NCBI GenBank assembly: GCA_951230915.1
Contig: OX579639.1
Coordinates: 11,656,001 to 11,720,000 of the forward strand
Direction of reading: 5' to 3'
Source of the DNA: Antitrichia curtipendula
Taxonomy: Eukaryota > Streptophyta > Bryopsida > Hypnales > Leucodontaceae
DNA: 64,000 bases
Shown: positions 48,573 through 62,210 of the stretch, in pieces
How the letters are laid out: each line of letters opens with the position of its first letter
Numbering within the stretch: position 1 is the first letter of the stretch
Notes under the pieces: model-generated
What the model was told of the DNA's origin: nothing
The model's database searches: none
Seen by the model: the letters and a program-made list of their open reading frames with translations, nothing else
Program-made: the position numbers and the translations under genes

Positions 48573-50164
48573 GTTTATTGGAAAATGGAGTAGCTATGGC
48601 GGGGGAAAACTTGAGACTTGCTGCGAGTTGCAGCTGTAGCAGAAGCTGCGCACAGCGGCCATGGCCTTGCCGAGGTTCGGAGGAACGGATGACATCCGTT
48701 GATTTATGGATGAAGCCCCTGGAGGTTCAGTCCGAGGTTGGGGGTAACCCTAATGACGGACACTATGACCATGGAAAGAACCTAAACAATTCATTGCTTC
48801 ATATGCTCCATTTTTCCATATATTTGAGTATAATTTATTTTTATTTTATTTTTCAGAGTTTCAATCACATGTTCTCTAGAAATCTTAAGATTTATATTTT
48901 TTTTTTTTGTATAATTTTGAAATTACTATGAATTTCTTAAAGAGAAAATGAAGAAAATTCATATCAAATATCAAATATGCCTAAAAATTAATAAATTTTG
49001 GGCATTAGCATGTATTATAGTGTAGAACATAGTGGCGTGAACCAAAGTTTTTTGTAAATAGAAAACTAGAAAATTAGCAGATTTTGGTCCTAGGCCCAAT
49101 GTTGAATGTTATGAATTTTCAAAATTTCTAAATGGAGTAGAAACTAATTCAATTAAGCTTCATTTTGATGCACAAACACTAATTCAAAAAAGACCATTTT
49201 CCTACCTAAAATTTAGATTAAGAACAAGAAGTAAGAGTTGCCAAAATACATCAGAAAAGTATCTTTTGTGATCCATATTTTTAACATCTTCTTCTATAGA
49301 AAAGTCAATAATACTTAAGTGAAGAAATTTCCACCACTATATATTAGAAACAACTCAAAGAACTCTCTCCCAAAACACTAGATTAAAAATTGCAACTTTA
49401 CATCTTCTACTAGTCATTCAAAATCATCCAAAGTCATTTGAGGGATTGTGGTCTATTAAGAGCTAAGTATGGTAGTACCTCAAAGGAATGTACACTTAAT
49501 TAATTATGAAAGAAGAAGACCTAATACCAAGGTGCTCTACAAAAAATGATTTGACTTATGGACCAATTTGATGTGCATTCTTTGTTTTTTACAATAATCT
49601 CAAAAGTCATCCATCACCCACTTTTTAATTTGCACTACATTTCAAGATAAAAGGTTTTATGGAGATTGTATATATGGTCTTGCATTTTATTCTTAGAATA
49701 AAAATTTTGCACTAAAATATGGCAAGATGTACACCACTCAATCAAAAATTCAACAACTAACATTTTTCATATAGAGGTCATGTCCTTTTAATATCTAAAA
49801 CTTGTCATGCTCAAATATGAAATTGTTCATGTAGAATTCAAAGTCATTTTGCAACTTTTTAGACATATAGGAGGTGCATTAATGATCTAAACTAGAAGTG
49901 CTATGTCTTCCCTCTGTCTAGTCCTCTGTTCCAAAATAAATCCATATTTTCAAAATATTCTTCTTCCAAATTAAATTTGATGTTTCAATGGTTCATAGAA
50001 ATGAAATGTTGGGCCCGTTTGATGGTGTCTATGATCAAACTTGGATCACTAAAGTTGATCAAAGTTGAATCATTGAACTGGATTGTTGTTGAATTGCAAG
50101 TTCTTGCAGCAATTTCATGACAGGAGCTCATTGAAGTTCATTGACAACAACTGATTGAAGTTGA
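48573..50164. other. Pinin promoter side and AT-rich intergenic DNA
   Basis: The first 180 bp are GC-richer, probably leader and promoter of the minus-strand gene. The rest is AT-rich without a gene. At 50011 the sequence GGGCCCGTTTGATGG resembles the end of Harbinger/hAT-type plant MITEs, but no matching opposite end was found. The family A insertion at 50165 may have interrupted it. Confidence 0.4.
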
Positions 50165-51083
50165 TTAACCCCTAAAGGACCAAACACCGATTTTTGACAA
50201 CACAGCAATTTTGGGCAGTTCACTACAACTAGAATTTTTTTTTCTCTTTGAAATTTTCACAAAAGATGTGCCCAAGGAATAGATTTAAGGTCCAATAATT
50301 TTCATAACTTTTGACAATGCCGTTAAAAAATTATTGCATGATATGTCATTTTCATTGGTCGGTGGGTAGCCCAGGCAGCTCAAAAAAAATTCTTTAAAAA
50401 TCACTATTTTCTAAATAAAAATTTGAAATTGGTTTTTTAGATTTATATATATACGCAGGAAGCTTTGAATCATTCCATTTCGATTAATGAGATGAAAGTT
50501 ATGAGGATGTTTGAAGGTAGTTATGGAATCGAGCTATTCTAAAATAAATTTTGAAGTCTTTTATTTAACTCAATATTTAATATTTATAAATAAATAAATA
50601 TATTGGGTGTAGATTGCTTGTTACAACATTACAACCATTGGGATTGGCATTTTTCAATTTCATATTTAAATAATTGAACATTCTCTACCTCTTTCTACTT
50701 ACTATTTTTTTCATAGATGTTTTACAATTCCAAATGATCTAAAAAATTTCAAGAATGTAGCCAACTTGCCTTGAAGAATGAATCCAAAGAGTAACCACCA
50801 TTTGGGACATTTTTTCATACAAATGTGACCTTGTGAAGTGCAGCTGCCCGGATTTTCGCAAGGACCAAAAAAGGATTTTTGTCAATTCAAACGCTATTAT
50901 CTTGCAATCCACATGGTGGAAATTTCTGAATTCTTTTTCACAACTTCTCAAACTAGTTTAGTACAAGATCATATGGTTACATTTTTTCCAAAATATTTTT
51001 TTTCTAAAATTTGGTATTTGTATTAGAAATAGCAGTTTGGAGCGATTTTGGTGAAAACATAGTCTCTAACCTGTAGGGGTTAA
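50165..51083 (-). mobile_element. Family A TTAA element, subfamily A3, inverted (919 bp)
   Basis: Ends TTAACCCCTAAAGGACC and CTGTAGGGGTTAA. The interior is the reverse complement of 8972-9903 type copies (CTTGCAATCCACATGGTGGA, TACAAGATCATATGG). No ORF. Confidence 0.85.
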
Positions 51084-54000
51084 TACCAAATCCTCGAAGT
51101 TGAATAAAGGGAACCCCTCGAAGTTGAATGCATAAGCTCTCCTCTAAATTCTTTCCTCTAGAGTAGATAATAGATTGATCAAAATTCATTGCATTAGAGC
51201 TAGTTGCAAAATTGACAAGTTTTGTGCCTACTTTCAACATGTTTCATTTAACTTTTAACTTCAAAACTTCCATTCCTACTAGGATTGACAAGAAGCTACA
51301 AGAACTACGGATTTCCGTGCAAATAAAAGCACCTTAGACATTATTTTAGTCTTTTTCAAGAAACTATAGATTTATTTTGGGATAAAGGAAGTATCATTGG
51401 ATCTTGCTTAGCATAATGCAAACTTTTGTCACTATTGTATACTTTGATTTATACACCTTATATGTAAAATTCACAAAACACAATCACCATGTTGGAATCC
51501 AAACTAGCCTTAAGGGTTAAAAGGCTATGTGGATTCAAATATATGGTATCTTATTTAACTCCTAGAATATGAGCTTTGTACCAAAATTTGGCAAGATATA
51601 CACCATTAGCTTAATATATAATTCAACATTTAGTATCTTTCATTTTAATGTCATTTTAACATCAACACCTTATCTAGGTCAAATATGGTACCATATGCAA
51701 AGAACACATGACCATTTTATCTTTTTTGATACATGTAAGAGCTGCTATAATGATGCAAATTGGAATTTCCATATGTCATTGGATCCAACTTAGCATGTAC
51801 AGGTGAAAGCATGTAGGATGGACATATTTGTTAAATTGAGACAAAATGGACATTTTGAGACTTTATGACTATTATTCGAGACCTCTATATTAACAAATAA
51901 AAAATTTATGAACATGTCAACCCTTATAAAATCAAAGGTTTGTGAATGTATTAGCATACTAAAGTCTCAACTCACCAAAAAAATTCAATAACAAACACTT
52001 ACTATCATTTAAGTGTAAAGCCAAAGTTAATATGGGATTGCAAATTGTCTCATTTTAATGAATATTGCCTTTAGGGTGAAAGCATGTACATATACAAGCT
52101 TTTGTCATTAGAATATATTTCAATTCATATCCCTTCTATATCAAATACCATGTTGCATCAAAATTGGGCTTCCCAAACCTTTAATGTTAAGGTAGTAGCA
52201 CCTTAAATTGCCAATATAAGCATTTAAGTATCTTTAGGAGGCCACATTATAAAGAGATTTATTCAACCAAATTAACAAATTATAGTGGAAGATATTCTAA
52301 GTAGAATCTAAATTTTTTTGTTGCTTAAAGAGTATGTTATAAATTTTCAAAAGCAATACAATCTAAGCTCTAACTTACAATTAGTCATACTCTATAGGTA
52401 TCAACTAATTTATAATTTTAAAGCTATAAAATGTAATGCCCAAATAGCTGCACCTCTAAATAGCTACTTTCATCATCTATTCAAACTCTAAATAGGAGAC
52501 TTGCAACTTTACATGCAAATTGATTTGTTAATAGGCAAAACATAAAAGTTCATTTTAGGTATGATGTAGTTATAGGTGCCATTGCTTGAGAGCATCTCCA
52601 TTTCTTCACATTCCCACCTCCACGACAAAAGTTCACCACATCAAAACACATTGTCACTTATTTTAAGAGTGGATAACTTGATTACCTCATATAATTTGGT
52701 ATATGTCTTCCGATGTGCAAAGGCAAAAATAATTTCCATAATTATTATACAAATGTATCATATTTGTAGAAGAAAAAGTAGTCTTTGGAAGAGTTGCCAA
52801 CTCACAAATGTGATTGTTTGTTTTTTAAATAGTTTCTAAATCAAATTTAGGATCAACTCTAGGAAACAAAATTATGAAAACTTTATCCAACAAAAAATTT
52901 GCATTCATTCAAGATCTCATGTCATTGGATGGAAAAACACTAACTCATCTAGGTTACTAGAAAAATACCCTCTTTGAATTTTGTTGGATCTTTTTTTATC
53001 ACCTTTCACATATTTTTGTTCCAAAAATCCTCTTCATCAATGGTTTCCTAATATGGAGTGGTTTAGTGATCAGGACAAGCTTAAACTCAAAATTAAGTAC
53101 ATTTTTCATTATGTGGACTTTGGAAGATTTTAGATCATTGTCACAAGATAGAGAAGGTTCCTTATTGGGTTAGATATGGTTGAACTTCTTGAATGTAAAA
53201 TAGATATTTCAAATTTTAAAAATTGGTAGGTTAAATGCAAATTTTCATGGTCTAGATATTATAACTACACCTAAAATAGACCACTCTTCAAAATTGTCCT
53301 CTATTTTTGCAAAGAAATTAAGTAGGGAAGATATCCAAAATGGTGCACATTACAAGAACAAGTGTAAGGTGGAGTTGGTGGCCATTTTAAGTAGTGTGCA
53401 ACTCTATCTATAATACTATAGAGGTGGCAACCTTACAAATGGTCAATTTCAGGTACACTGTCTATTATTTAAACTTCTTCTCTATGACATGTTTGATACT
53501 TCTAGTGTCATTTTTTCATGTGCATCAAATGCATTTTGGCATCACCTATATGATACTTTTAGCACTCTACACCTTGCATCTTTGAAAATTTATAACTAAT
53601 TCACATTGTGTCCAAAAAATATGGAACCACTTGCATTTTGATTCATAATCCTTTGCCAATGTGCAAAAATTGTTGTTCATTTTTTAGAGCATATTGGTTT
53701 TCCACAAAGCTTATTCATACCATTTTAGGTATAGTTACCTTACTTATTCCTCACCAACATTGAAGAAGATCCAAAACATGTTTGATATTAAGTTATCAAT
53801 TGCATGTCCATGCAACAAGACAATAATCTACCAAGAAGAAAGAAAAGTCTAGTATACTACTAAAGTTCCATTTGTTGGCTCTAGACCTAAAAGGAAGAGG
53901 CTTTGCATTCACAAAACATTACATATGAGGAAGTTCGAGTAGGACCTTCCCAAAAGCAAGCCAATGCTACACAGACATGAGAGTCTCAAGTCAAATTTAG

Positions 54001-54192
54001 AGACACCAATTATCAACACTTTGAAAATCCATAGTTTGCTCATACAAAGTCCAAAAAATAATACATGTAAAGATGCATTGGAATGCTTCTCTATATGCCA
54101 CCAAAATCCAACAAAATGACATTAGCATAATAACAAGAACCATGCTCATTTTGATGCATTTTGGTGTACATACCTTGTGCAAATTGCAAGAT
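51084..54192. other. Very AT-rich intergenic DNA, no gene seen
   Basis: No supported gene. It includes the 3' flank of the GST gene, whose polyadenylation site could not be placed. Confidence 0.4.
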
Positions 54193-57100
54193 TCAAAAGT
54201 CTCCTTTAGCACGAAGGCTCTCAATATACTTGCAAACCTCAGAGAATTCCTTGTGACCATCCGCAAAGTGGGGGTGCAATGCAACTTCCACATTGGCCAT
54301 CCATGTTGCAATTCTTTTGCGAGATCCAAGTAATTTCTTAATTGATTCTTTGTCAAGCATCTGCAAACCATTACAACTTTCTTTAAATTAGGATCCTAGT
54401 ACCTTGAAATCAAAAGTCAAGTTGATTTTAAAGCAATTGTGATCCAACTCCATCAAAATCTAGGATATCATTCTAAGACCATTTAACATCTCTTACTTTG
54501 GAGCACTCTAGCAATAAGATATCTTAGACAATCTTAGATTGGTGTTCTATAATGACTTGACAAAATTCAGTCATAGTTGGTTTTACAACAACCTACCTTA
54601 TGAAACATTTCATTGCATCTTCTAAGGTTAGAGAGGGTTTGAGTGTATCCTATGAAATAAGCTACATTTACTACACTATAAAACATGCTACAAAGCCTCT
54701 TATAGCTTTGAAACCGCACTACAAAAGGAATAGAGCCACTTGTAGCATAGCTTCTTGTTAACACTTCATGTCAAAGTGAACCAATTCACATTGATACTAC
54801 TTTGATCCAAAATAATTCCATGGTTTGGAAACATTGGTTTAAATAAGGTTAGTTTGGATTGCATTAGAAAAAACAAATATGCATATTACAATTTCTATAA
54901 TACTATAATGGTACATATATTGCAAGCATACAATATTGTAATACATACTATAAGCACATGACATTGGGGTTTTTTTACAAAATCTAAAGCTTATTTTAAC
55001 TAGTGTTCTTAAACCACAAAATTATTTTGGGACAATGTAGTACTAAGCAACCAAACACTAAATGTCAATTTCATTAACCCCTAAAGGACTACTATGCATC
55101 TTTTGGCAACATGGAAATTTGGGCAAGTACATGTGATTAGAGATTTGCATATTCTAGGCTAAAATTTTAATAGAAGGTGGGGACAAAGAATATCTTTTAT
55201 ATGCACTAAATTTCATGACATTTTAAAATATGAGTCAAAAGTTATGGCCTAATATGTTACTTTTTTACTTGGCAAGGCAATCCAAGCAAATTAGAAAAAA
55301 ATCACTTTTTTCATAAACAAAAATTTGAAATTGATTTTCTAGAGTTATATATACATGGAAAGCTTTGAATCATTCCATTTTGATTAATGAGATGAAAATT
55401 ATGGAGTTTTAGTTTGCGACTAGTTATGGATTCTTTACTTTAAATTAAACTTTGAAGTCCTTTATCATACTCAATTTTCAATATTTTCTTAAAAAAAAAA
55501 ATCATATGATGTAGATTATTTATTACAACATTGCAACCATTGGGATTGGCATTTTTCAATTGCATAACTAAATTCTCAACAAATTTAGTATTTTGAATCA
55601 TTCTCTACTTCTTTCTGCTTACTTTGGTACTCGTAATAATGGCAATTTTGGAGCGTTTTTGGTGAAAACATAGTTAAGCAACTTAAGGGGTTAAATTGAC
55701 AATAATCCACTACTTTGACACTTTTCAAGACAAGCACATTGAAACATGAATTTGAACTTATCCTAGTTGTTGTTGTCCTAGTTGTTAGAGGTTACTTGTG
55801 TAGATGTATGTCACAACTTTTGACATCAGAATCACATCAATTTTACAGAAGATACTGGTGAAAAATTAGAAAATCATGTGAGTCCAACCTTTACGGTGCA
55901 ATTTTTTCCTCATAGCTAATGATTATAATTGCGTAGAAGTAAATAGTGTTTACAAAATCATAAAAGATCAATAGACCATATTCTTGGAATATTTTGGAAT
56001 AACTATATTTTAAGGGCATTACTTATAGGGAGCCATAAAATACCCTTGAACTCTCAGATGTATACCCAACTAAAACTACATGTATGTGACCCTGATTCGA
56101 GGCGCCAATTTAACGAAATTGACAATAACTAGTTGAGAAATTTCTGTACCTCAAGTTGCTTGATCTCGCACGCCAGACTCAGGTCAGCAAGGGACACTTC
56201 CTCCGCACCTTGCAGGAATTTTCCATCTTGTTGCAGCCAAACGGATTCCAGCTCGTCGAATGCGCACGTCCGCAATGAGTTCGCAGCCTCCACTGCCATA
56301 GCCTCACGGTTATCGAGCTCCGGGTAGAAGCCATGCTTCATGGGAGGAAGCTTGATGTACACTGCATTTTGCAGCAATTGGGCAGAGTGTTTGCGAAGAC
56401 CGAGGTGGTGCCAGTCCAGGGTAGCATCAATCAGTGCACGTTTCTGTGGGTCCTTTGGGTACCTTTCATAAGAGAAAATGGAGAGGATATTAAAACCGTC
56501 AGAGACTTCATCCTGTCTTTAACACAGACTGAACCAACAACTCATTTATTCATAGGCTGGATTGGTCTTTAAACTATGGCCACAAATCTTTGAATGGAAA
56601 CAATATCAGACGTATTTTGCCCTTGCCAATCAATTTCCGTTTCATTTGTTTCAAAAGAAGAAGAAGAAGAAGAAGAAAGAAGACTTCATTTGTTTCAAAG
56701 AAGAAGAAGCCATATCAGACTTTTGCAGAAACAATATCAAAATTTTGCAGAACCACTCACCAATGATCAGCAACATGTCGTGTCGTTGCCAAATACCGCA
56801 GAATCGCATGGCTGCAGATTCACACAAATAATATTCCATCAACTAAAACCATAATGCTGAAGCACCTCTGCTAAACATGGAATAGTTGAAGACAATGTAG
56901 GCTGACCTCTCAAAAAGATGAAATCCGTCGTCGTCAATGCAGGGTAACAACCGCAATGGGTTGAGTTCTGACATCCAACACCACCCATGGCAGAGTCAGG
57001 ATCAATCCAACAATAGCTCCAACATTGAACAGTGTTCTAACCTAATTCTGTCTCCAAAGACAAATAATACCAATTGATAGTGTTGCCACTAGACCTCTTT

Positions 57101-58908
57101 AACAGAGCATCACATCCTCTGTTCTCTGAGCAAACCTTAGGAAAGGACGCACCCAATTTAAAACTCATTTTTCAATCTCACCATCAAGTCACAAGAAAAT
57201 TGTACTAAAATGTGATGGTGAGGAATCTGATAAGTATGAAAAGGGTGTAACCCTAAACCTCGACTCCTACAACCCAGTGTACTTCGTTAATGTCGATCTT
57301 CACAAGCAATATTACGGATTGTCGCAATGTTACAACACGCTATTAATAATGGCGTAGTAATGACATTTGGGGCACGTACGCTGTGACTTTGAAGCCGTAT
57401 GAATGTTACTAGATTATGATGTATGGTGTATATCCTTGTCATGGCTCTGTAATGACACTACCTAAGAGAGAAGGACAAATGGGATTTTCAACACTCGAGC
57501 GGTGTTCACAACTTGACAAGTGAAAATTGTTTCATCTTTTGTATAATACATTCTAAAGATATTCCGGGAATGTGCAATTACGAGGAGAGTTGAGAGTACA
57601 GAATCTTAATAGAGCCTCACTTTTGAACTCCGGTGTCCGGGTCTGGAGTCCCATGAGACTGATTGTGACCTCTTCGGCTTTGATGTCAGCAGCCCTGCAA
57701 CCTCATCACGCAATCCAATTTGCAACATCATCAAGTAATTGCCTCGCTAATTGCCAACACCTAACTCAGTTTCAACACTCTGAAATCTTGCACAATGAGG
57801 ACATATTAATATTGATATCCAATTGCAACACCTACCTACCGGCGACGTTCCAAAATCTTGTACAGCCAATGACATATTCATTTCGACAATTCAATTGCAA
57901 CCTCATCAATATCAAATTATTTACAACACCTACCTAAATGGTACAGTCCAAAATCTTGCATAATGAGGATATATTGATGTTGAAAATCCAAATGCAACAA
58001 CCTTATCACCTACTTGCAACACTTATCTAGATACAAACCTCTAAAATCGAGCATAACAACTAGATCCTGATTTGGACAATTCAATTAAACCATCATCATC
58101 TAATTGCAACGCATACCTGAATACAACACTCCAAAATCTTTCCAAACATCACCTAGAAATATCGATTTTTAGAACGTACAACCCTAATGTATGACCCTAA
58201 ACCCTAAAACACTCAACCTCCAAAACTTGAATCAGTTCTCTAGCATTTATCAACAAGCAGCTACACTATGAGAGGCTCTATCCCTCTGTATCACAAGCTC
58301 TCTTTTCACGCAGAGTCCAACTCCAACTTCCTCACTTTGAGATTTTATCATTGCAAAACCTCCAACCCTTCGATCTAGAGCCAACAAAACTGTCAACCCT
58401 CACAGCTTTTGCCGATACGGTATTCCAATAACGCATCCTTCAGTACTTAATTTGGAATCCCCCTTGATTTGACATCAAGAATCTTCCCAAAAACTAACCA
58501 TTCTAGTAATAGAAACTAAGTCCAGAAGTGTCACAATAAACCTTACACCCTCAGAGAAATCAATGCCGCAATGAAGAAACGATTCGATGGCTAATTCCAG
58601 CCACTCAGTACTCCCAATATCCCGTTCCAAGATTCCCAGAAACTAGAACCGAGCAGCGAATCTTTTTCATCGGGATTCTTTTCCAATTTTTTATATAATC
58701 TTACGAATCTTTCAAAATTTTAAAAGAAGAAGAAGAAAAGAGAGTAGCAAATGGCCGAACAGGATAATTAGCAAAATTCTCCAGGGTTTCTATCCAATCT
58801 AAGTTAGTACCTGCAGAAGATGACGAGCGCTCGAGATGGTGGCGACGGACAATCCACGTACAGCTTCAACTTCGCAGACGCACCTTCCACCTCCTGCTGG
58901 GACGTCAT
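54193..58908 (-). CDS. GSTT: Theta-class glutathione S-transferase
   Basis: Conjugates or reduces substrates with glutathione in detoxification and peroxide metabolism. Six exons on the minus strand, 5' to 3': 58908-58811, 57694-57621, 56967-56907, 56811-56761, 56462-56150, 54360-54193. GT-AG introns have phases 2, 1, 2, 2, 0; the product is 254 aa. The thioredoxin-fold domain starts KLKLYVDCPSPPSRALVIF; Ser22 aligns with the theta catalytic serine. The cis-proline is kept (NPLRLLPCI), and the glutathione-binding FESHAILRYL lies at 76-85. The helical domain has DWHHLGLRKHSAQLL and EVSLADLSLACEIKQLE; the last exon adds the theta-type C-terminal helices (WMANVEVALHPHFADGHKEF). The N-terminus is about 11 residues longer than typical and the C-terminus is not SKL-like. 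The last exon lies behind a 1.8-kb intron that contains a family A element. The gene is intact. Confidence 0.95.
55074..55694 (-). mobile_element. Family A TTAA element in GSTT intron 5, inverted (621 bp)
   Basis: Ends TTAACCCCTAAAGGAC and ACTTAAGGGGTTAA. The interior is subfamily A3-like, shortened relative to the 919-949 bp copies, with the GATTGCAAG...GTAGGATC region missing. It lies wholly inside the intron 54361-56149. Confidence 0.85.
57700..58150. repeat. Degenerate tandem repeats in GSTT intron 1
   Basis: The motifs CCAAAATCTTG (57850, 57949, 58131 and variants at 57781 and 58042), ATTGCAAC and ACACCTACCT recur about five times at spacings of roughly 70-100 bp. The array covers nearly half of the first intron (57695-58810). 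Confidence 0.6.
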
Positions 58909-59057
58909 GGTGAGTAATGCTATAAGAACTTTACTAGGCTAAGACTTAGTCGCTGCACTGAAATTGAAAAGTTTGAAGAAGAGCAGACACAGAAGAGAGA
59001 GAAGAAAGGAATGCGAAGCTATCGAGAGCGGGAAAGAGATGGAGAGTTCCACTTCCT

Positions 59058-59065
59058 AAAATTAT
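59058..59065 (-). promoter_or_regulatory. Possible TATA box of the GSTT gene
   Basis: The minus strand reads TATAATTT about 150 bp upstream of the GSTT start codon, in a GC-richer promoter-like stretch. Distance and context fit a TATA element. Confidence 0.4.
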
Positions 59066-59429
59066 AGCCTGGCAATCTACAGTGGCTCCAGGGGTGACAG
59101 TAGCCTGGCTTGACCGGGTTCATCAGCTTCAGTGACCCGCCAGCTTGCAGAAATGGCAGAAGTCAGGAATGACTTCCGACAGAAGCAGCGTAAATTTATT
59201 TTGGAGATTTGTTGCCCGGCATGCTACCAATCGACCTGCCTGGCACTAACATTCTTATCATAAATAGGGACATCTTGGCACAGTAACAAGGTGATAGCGT
59301 CACTGTGACAAGGACAAGCGGCTGCTCTACGAGAGTCCTTGTAGCACTGGAGGTCGGGAAACGCAAAACGAGGAGCTCGGAATGGTGACTGACGGAAAAC
59401 AAGTGTCTCACTTTTCACTATTTGGTTCT
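59066..59429. other. Upstream region of GSTT, no gene seen
   Basis: Balanced base composition but no supported ORF. Two overlapping minus frames (59196-59418) have no recognisable features. Confidence 0.35.
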
Positions 59430-60287
59430 TTAACCCTAAACGACGGGTTCGTAACCGTGGAAATCATCTGTTTTGACACCGTGTGAATTGTTGGATTAAA
59501 AGGGCCGGTTTATACTTGGGGCCGGATTGAAGGCCGGCCGGAACTTTCCAAGTTTGAACTAATAGGATGGCTCAATTTCTTCAAATCCGGCCCAAGGGCT
59601 TTATACTAGGGCCGGATTGAAACCACCACTCATCCTACGTGTCACCTTAGGTGGCATAGTTTTGGCGCCAAACCATCTGGCCCCAGAGGAGCTATCGGGA
59701 CGAGGTTTTGGGTAGCCCGATTTCCCATCTAGGGCCGGATTGGGCTCCTCCGTTAGATTGTACAAATCTCCACCAATTGATGAAAAGAATTTTATTTTTT
59801 ATTTTATTTACAAACTCTTTGATTTTACAAATAAACTAGATAAGAAGTAAAACAAGAGAGTTTTGGTCTGCTTGTTCTGTCACACTGAAGATTTACGTTC
59901 TGTCACTGAATTTACTGCTAATCAGTAATCAATAATTATTTTTCATTTCTGGGATTACAGATTTGCAACGAAGGCAGTGACTAGCCATATGTAAATAGAG
60001 CCCCTGGAGATAATTGTAATGGAAATTTCTAAAATTTTAATTTCAATTTTTAAATTAAAAAAGAATAATATTAAAAAAGAATTTCAACATAAGAAAAAAA
60101 CTTCAAGAAAAAACATTATGATTTTTTAATTTTTTTTTCTACTAAAATATCCTATAATTAAAATCCACATGCTTTACACCTTGAGTCTAGACCCATTTCT
60201 TTCCCCAAAAAATAATTAGGGCTATTTGCATAAGTGTCAATATAGAATTAAGACTGAACTTGAAAGTAAGGAATAATACTAATGATA

Positions 60288-60816
60288 CTAAGATAAATTT
60301 GCATATGATAGGCAAACCACCTATGACATGCACCTAGGAAATGACCCATTAGAGTCTTACATCAACCCATGACAAAAAAAATTCAATAGATGAAATTAGG
60401 ATTTCGTTAGGTTGGTTAATGGCCAAAATCAATGCCTTGGGTGATGGTGATGGAGCTATTAGTGATTAATTTAGAAACTTCTACCTTTTTAGTACCAATT
60501 CATCAAAGTAATTGATTTTTTTATTCCTTTATGTTGTGACCCTGTTATGAAATATTGTTACTACTTTAGGTAGTAGGATAGCCATCAAGTGTACACTAAC
60601 TTTTTGTTGGTTTTGGAGTAGTGTATAGACTCTTTTAAGCTAATTGGACAATATACTTCAAAAATTTATAAAAAATTCATACTTTGTAAATAAAAAATTC
60701 AACTACTCTCTTTATTTCTCACTATTACGTTTGTATGGAAAAAAATCTGAATTTTTTTGCCAGTAGTAATAAGGCAAAACACTCATTATGTCTTACGTAG
60801 GCATGTTTACTTTAAA
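60288..60816. mobile_element. Decayed family C copy inside the 2.8-kb element
   Basis: Similar along its length to 14730-15247 (AGGTTGGTTAATGGCC, TTATTCCTTTATGTTGTG and ACTTTAGGTAGTAGGATAGC segments). The terminal repeats are eroded. Confidence 0.5.
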
Positions 60817-61372
60817 ACATTCTGCATTTGTATAGTCACCATGTTGCAAAAGTAGGAAAATAGGGAATGTGGCTTAATGTACATTGACTACATAAATAAT
60901 CAAAAAAATATATTATAACAAATGAAGTCTGCTTTCATTTAAATATGATTTAAAAAAATTAAAAATTAAAAATTAAATAGAAAAAATAGGATAGGAAAGG
61001 AAAAGTTCCAAGCTTTTGTTTTTGTTTTTAATTCTTTCTTTCAAAATACAAAAACAAGAAGAGAAAGGAAAAGATTCAAATAAAATAATTTTTTTTTCCA
61101 ATAGAAGATAGGAAAGAAAACAAAAACGTTTTAGAATATTAAAAAATCTCTCTTTTATTTTTGAAATAGATAAAGTAGAAATAAAAAAAAGGGTTTTAAA
61201 AAATCTTAAACTATCTTTTCTATGTTTGAAATTGAACAAATAAGAAGAAAAAAAAACTAAAAACTAAAAAAATCTCTCTTTTGTTCTTTTGAAATAGAAA
61301 AAATAAGAAGATAAAGGAAGTATTAAAGTTTTTTATTTTTTTATTTGAACATTAAGAAAATCCAAGAGCACA

Positions 61373-61970
61373 TTAACCCCTAAAGGACCAAGGGGGGTAT
61401 TCAGGGAGACATTGTCAAAAACTGTGGTTTTTTAGTTTGTTAATCAAAATTGAAAATTGAAACTTTTTTTTGAAACTTTGACCGTACAAAACTAAAGTAA
61501 AGTATTTTACCAAAGTGTGGAAAAAATTTCAGCCCATTTGACCGCGTGGATTGAAAGATTATAATGTTTGAAGTTAGAAGAAAATGTTTTTTTTTGAAAC
61601 CGCCCCAAGATAGCTAACAAAGTTTGACTATGCTTAGAATGTGATTTGAGTATTTAAATTTGTTTTTTTTTGGACAATTGTATGCCATATTTTATTAGTT
61701 ACATACATGCCAAATTTCAAAAGTTGATGAGCTTTTCTGCAAAAGATTCTCTAAAGATTCCCAAATTGCCCGAGCTGCCCCAAAAGTTCAAGGCAGCATA
61801 ACTTTTGATCCGGGCACCCGATTGGGAAAAAAATTATTTTTTCACAAAGGAGGCACATATATGTACATTGTGTCCAAATTTCATGAACATCTGACCAAAA
61901 ATGACTTCATAGGAACCTACCCGAGATTTCTTGCGTACGTTGAACGGACACTTGGTCCTTTAGGGGTTAA
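61373..61970 (+). mobile_element. Family A TTAA element nested in the 2.8-kb element (598 bp)
   Basis: Ends TTAACCCCTAAAGGACCAAG and CTTGGTCCTTTAGGGGTTAA are perfect 20-bp inverted repeats. The interior is a diverged family A body (GACCGCGTGGATTGAAAGAT, TAGGAACCTACCCG). The intact ends suggest a comparatively recent insertion. Confidence 0.9.
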
Positions 61971-61976
61971 TCAACA

Positions 61977-62210
61977 ATCCGGCCCTAGAATCCGGCCACA
62001 CCACTTTACATTATCTAAGGCCGAGTGATGAATTGGCAATCCGGCCCTAGAATCCGGCCTCACCACTTTACATTATCTAAGGCCGAGTGATGAATTGGCA
62101 ATCTGGCCCTAGAATCCGGCCTCACCACTTTACATTATCTAGGGCCGAGTGATGAATTGGCAATCCGGCCCTAGAATCCGGCCTCACCACTTTACATTAT
62201 TTAGGGCCGG
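61977..62210 (+). repeat. 62-bp tandem repeat, about 3.8 copies
   Basis: Units starting ATCCGGCCCTAGAATCCGGC at 61977, 62039, 62101 and 62163 repeat with very few substitutions. They lie in the subterminal region of the 2.8-kb element, immediately right of the nested family A copy. Confidence 0.93.

Noticed and set aside
61977..62210. Regular repeats considered as a CRISPR-like array
   Set aside because: The units are contiguous 62-bp tandem copies without unique spacers, in a eukaryotic transposon.
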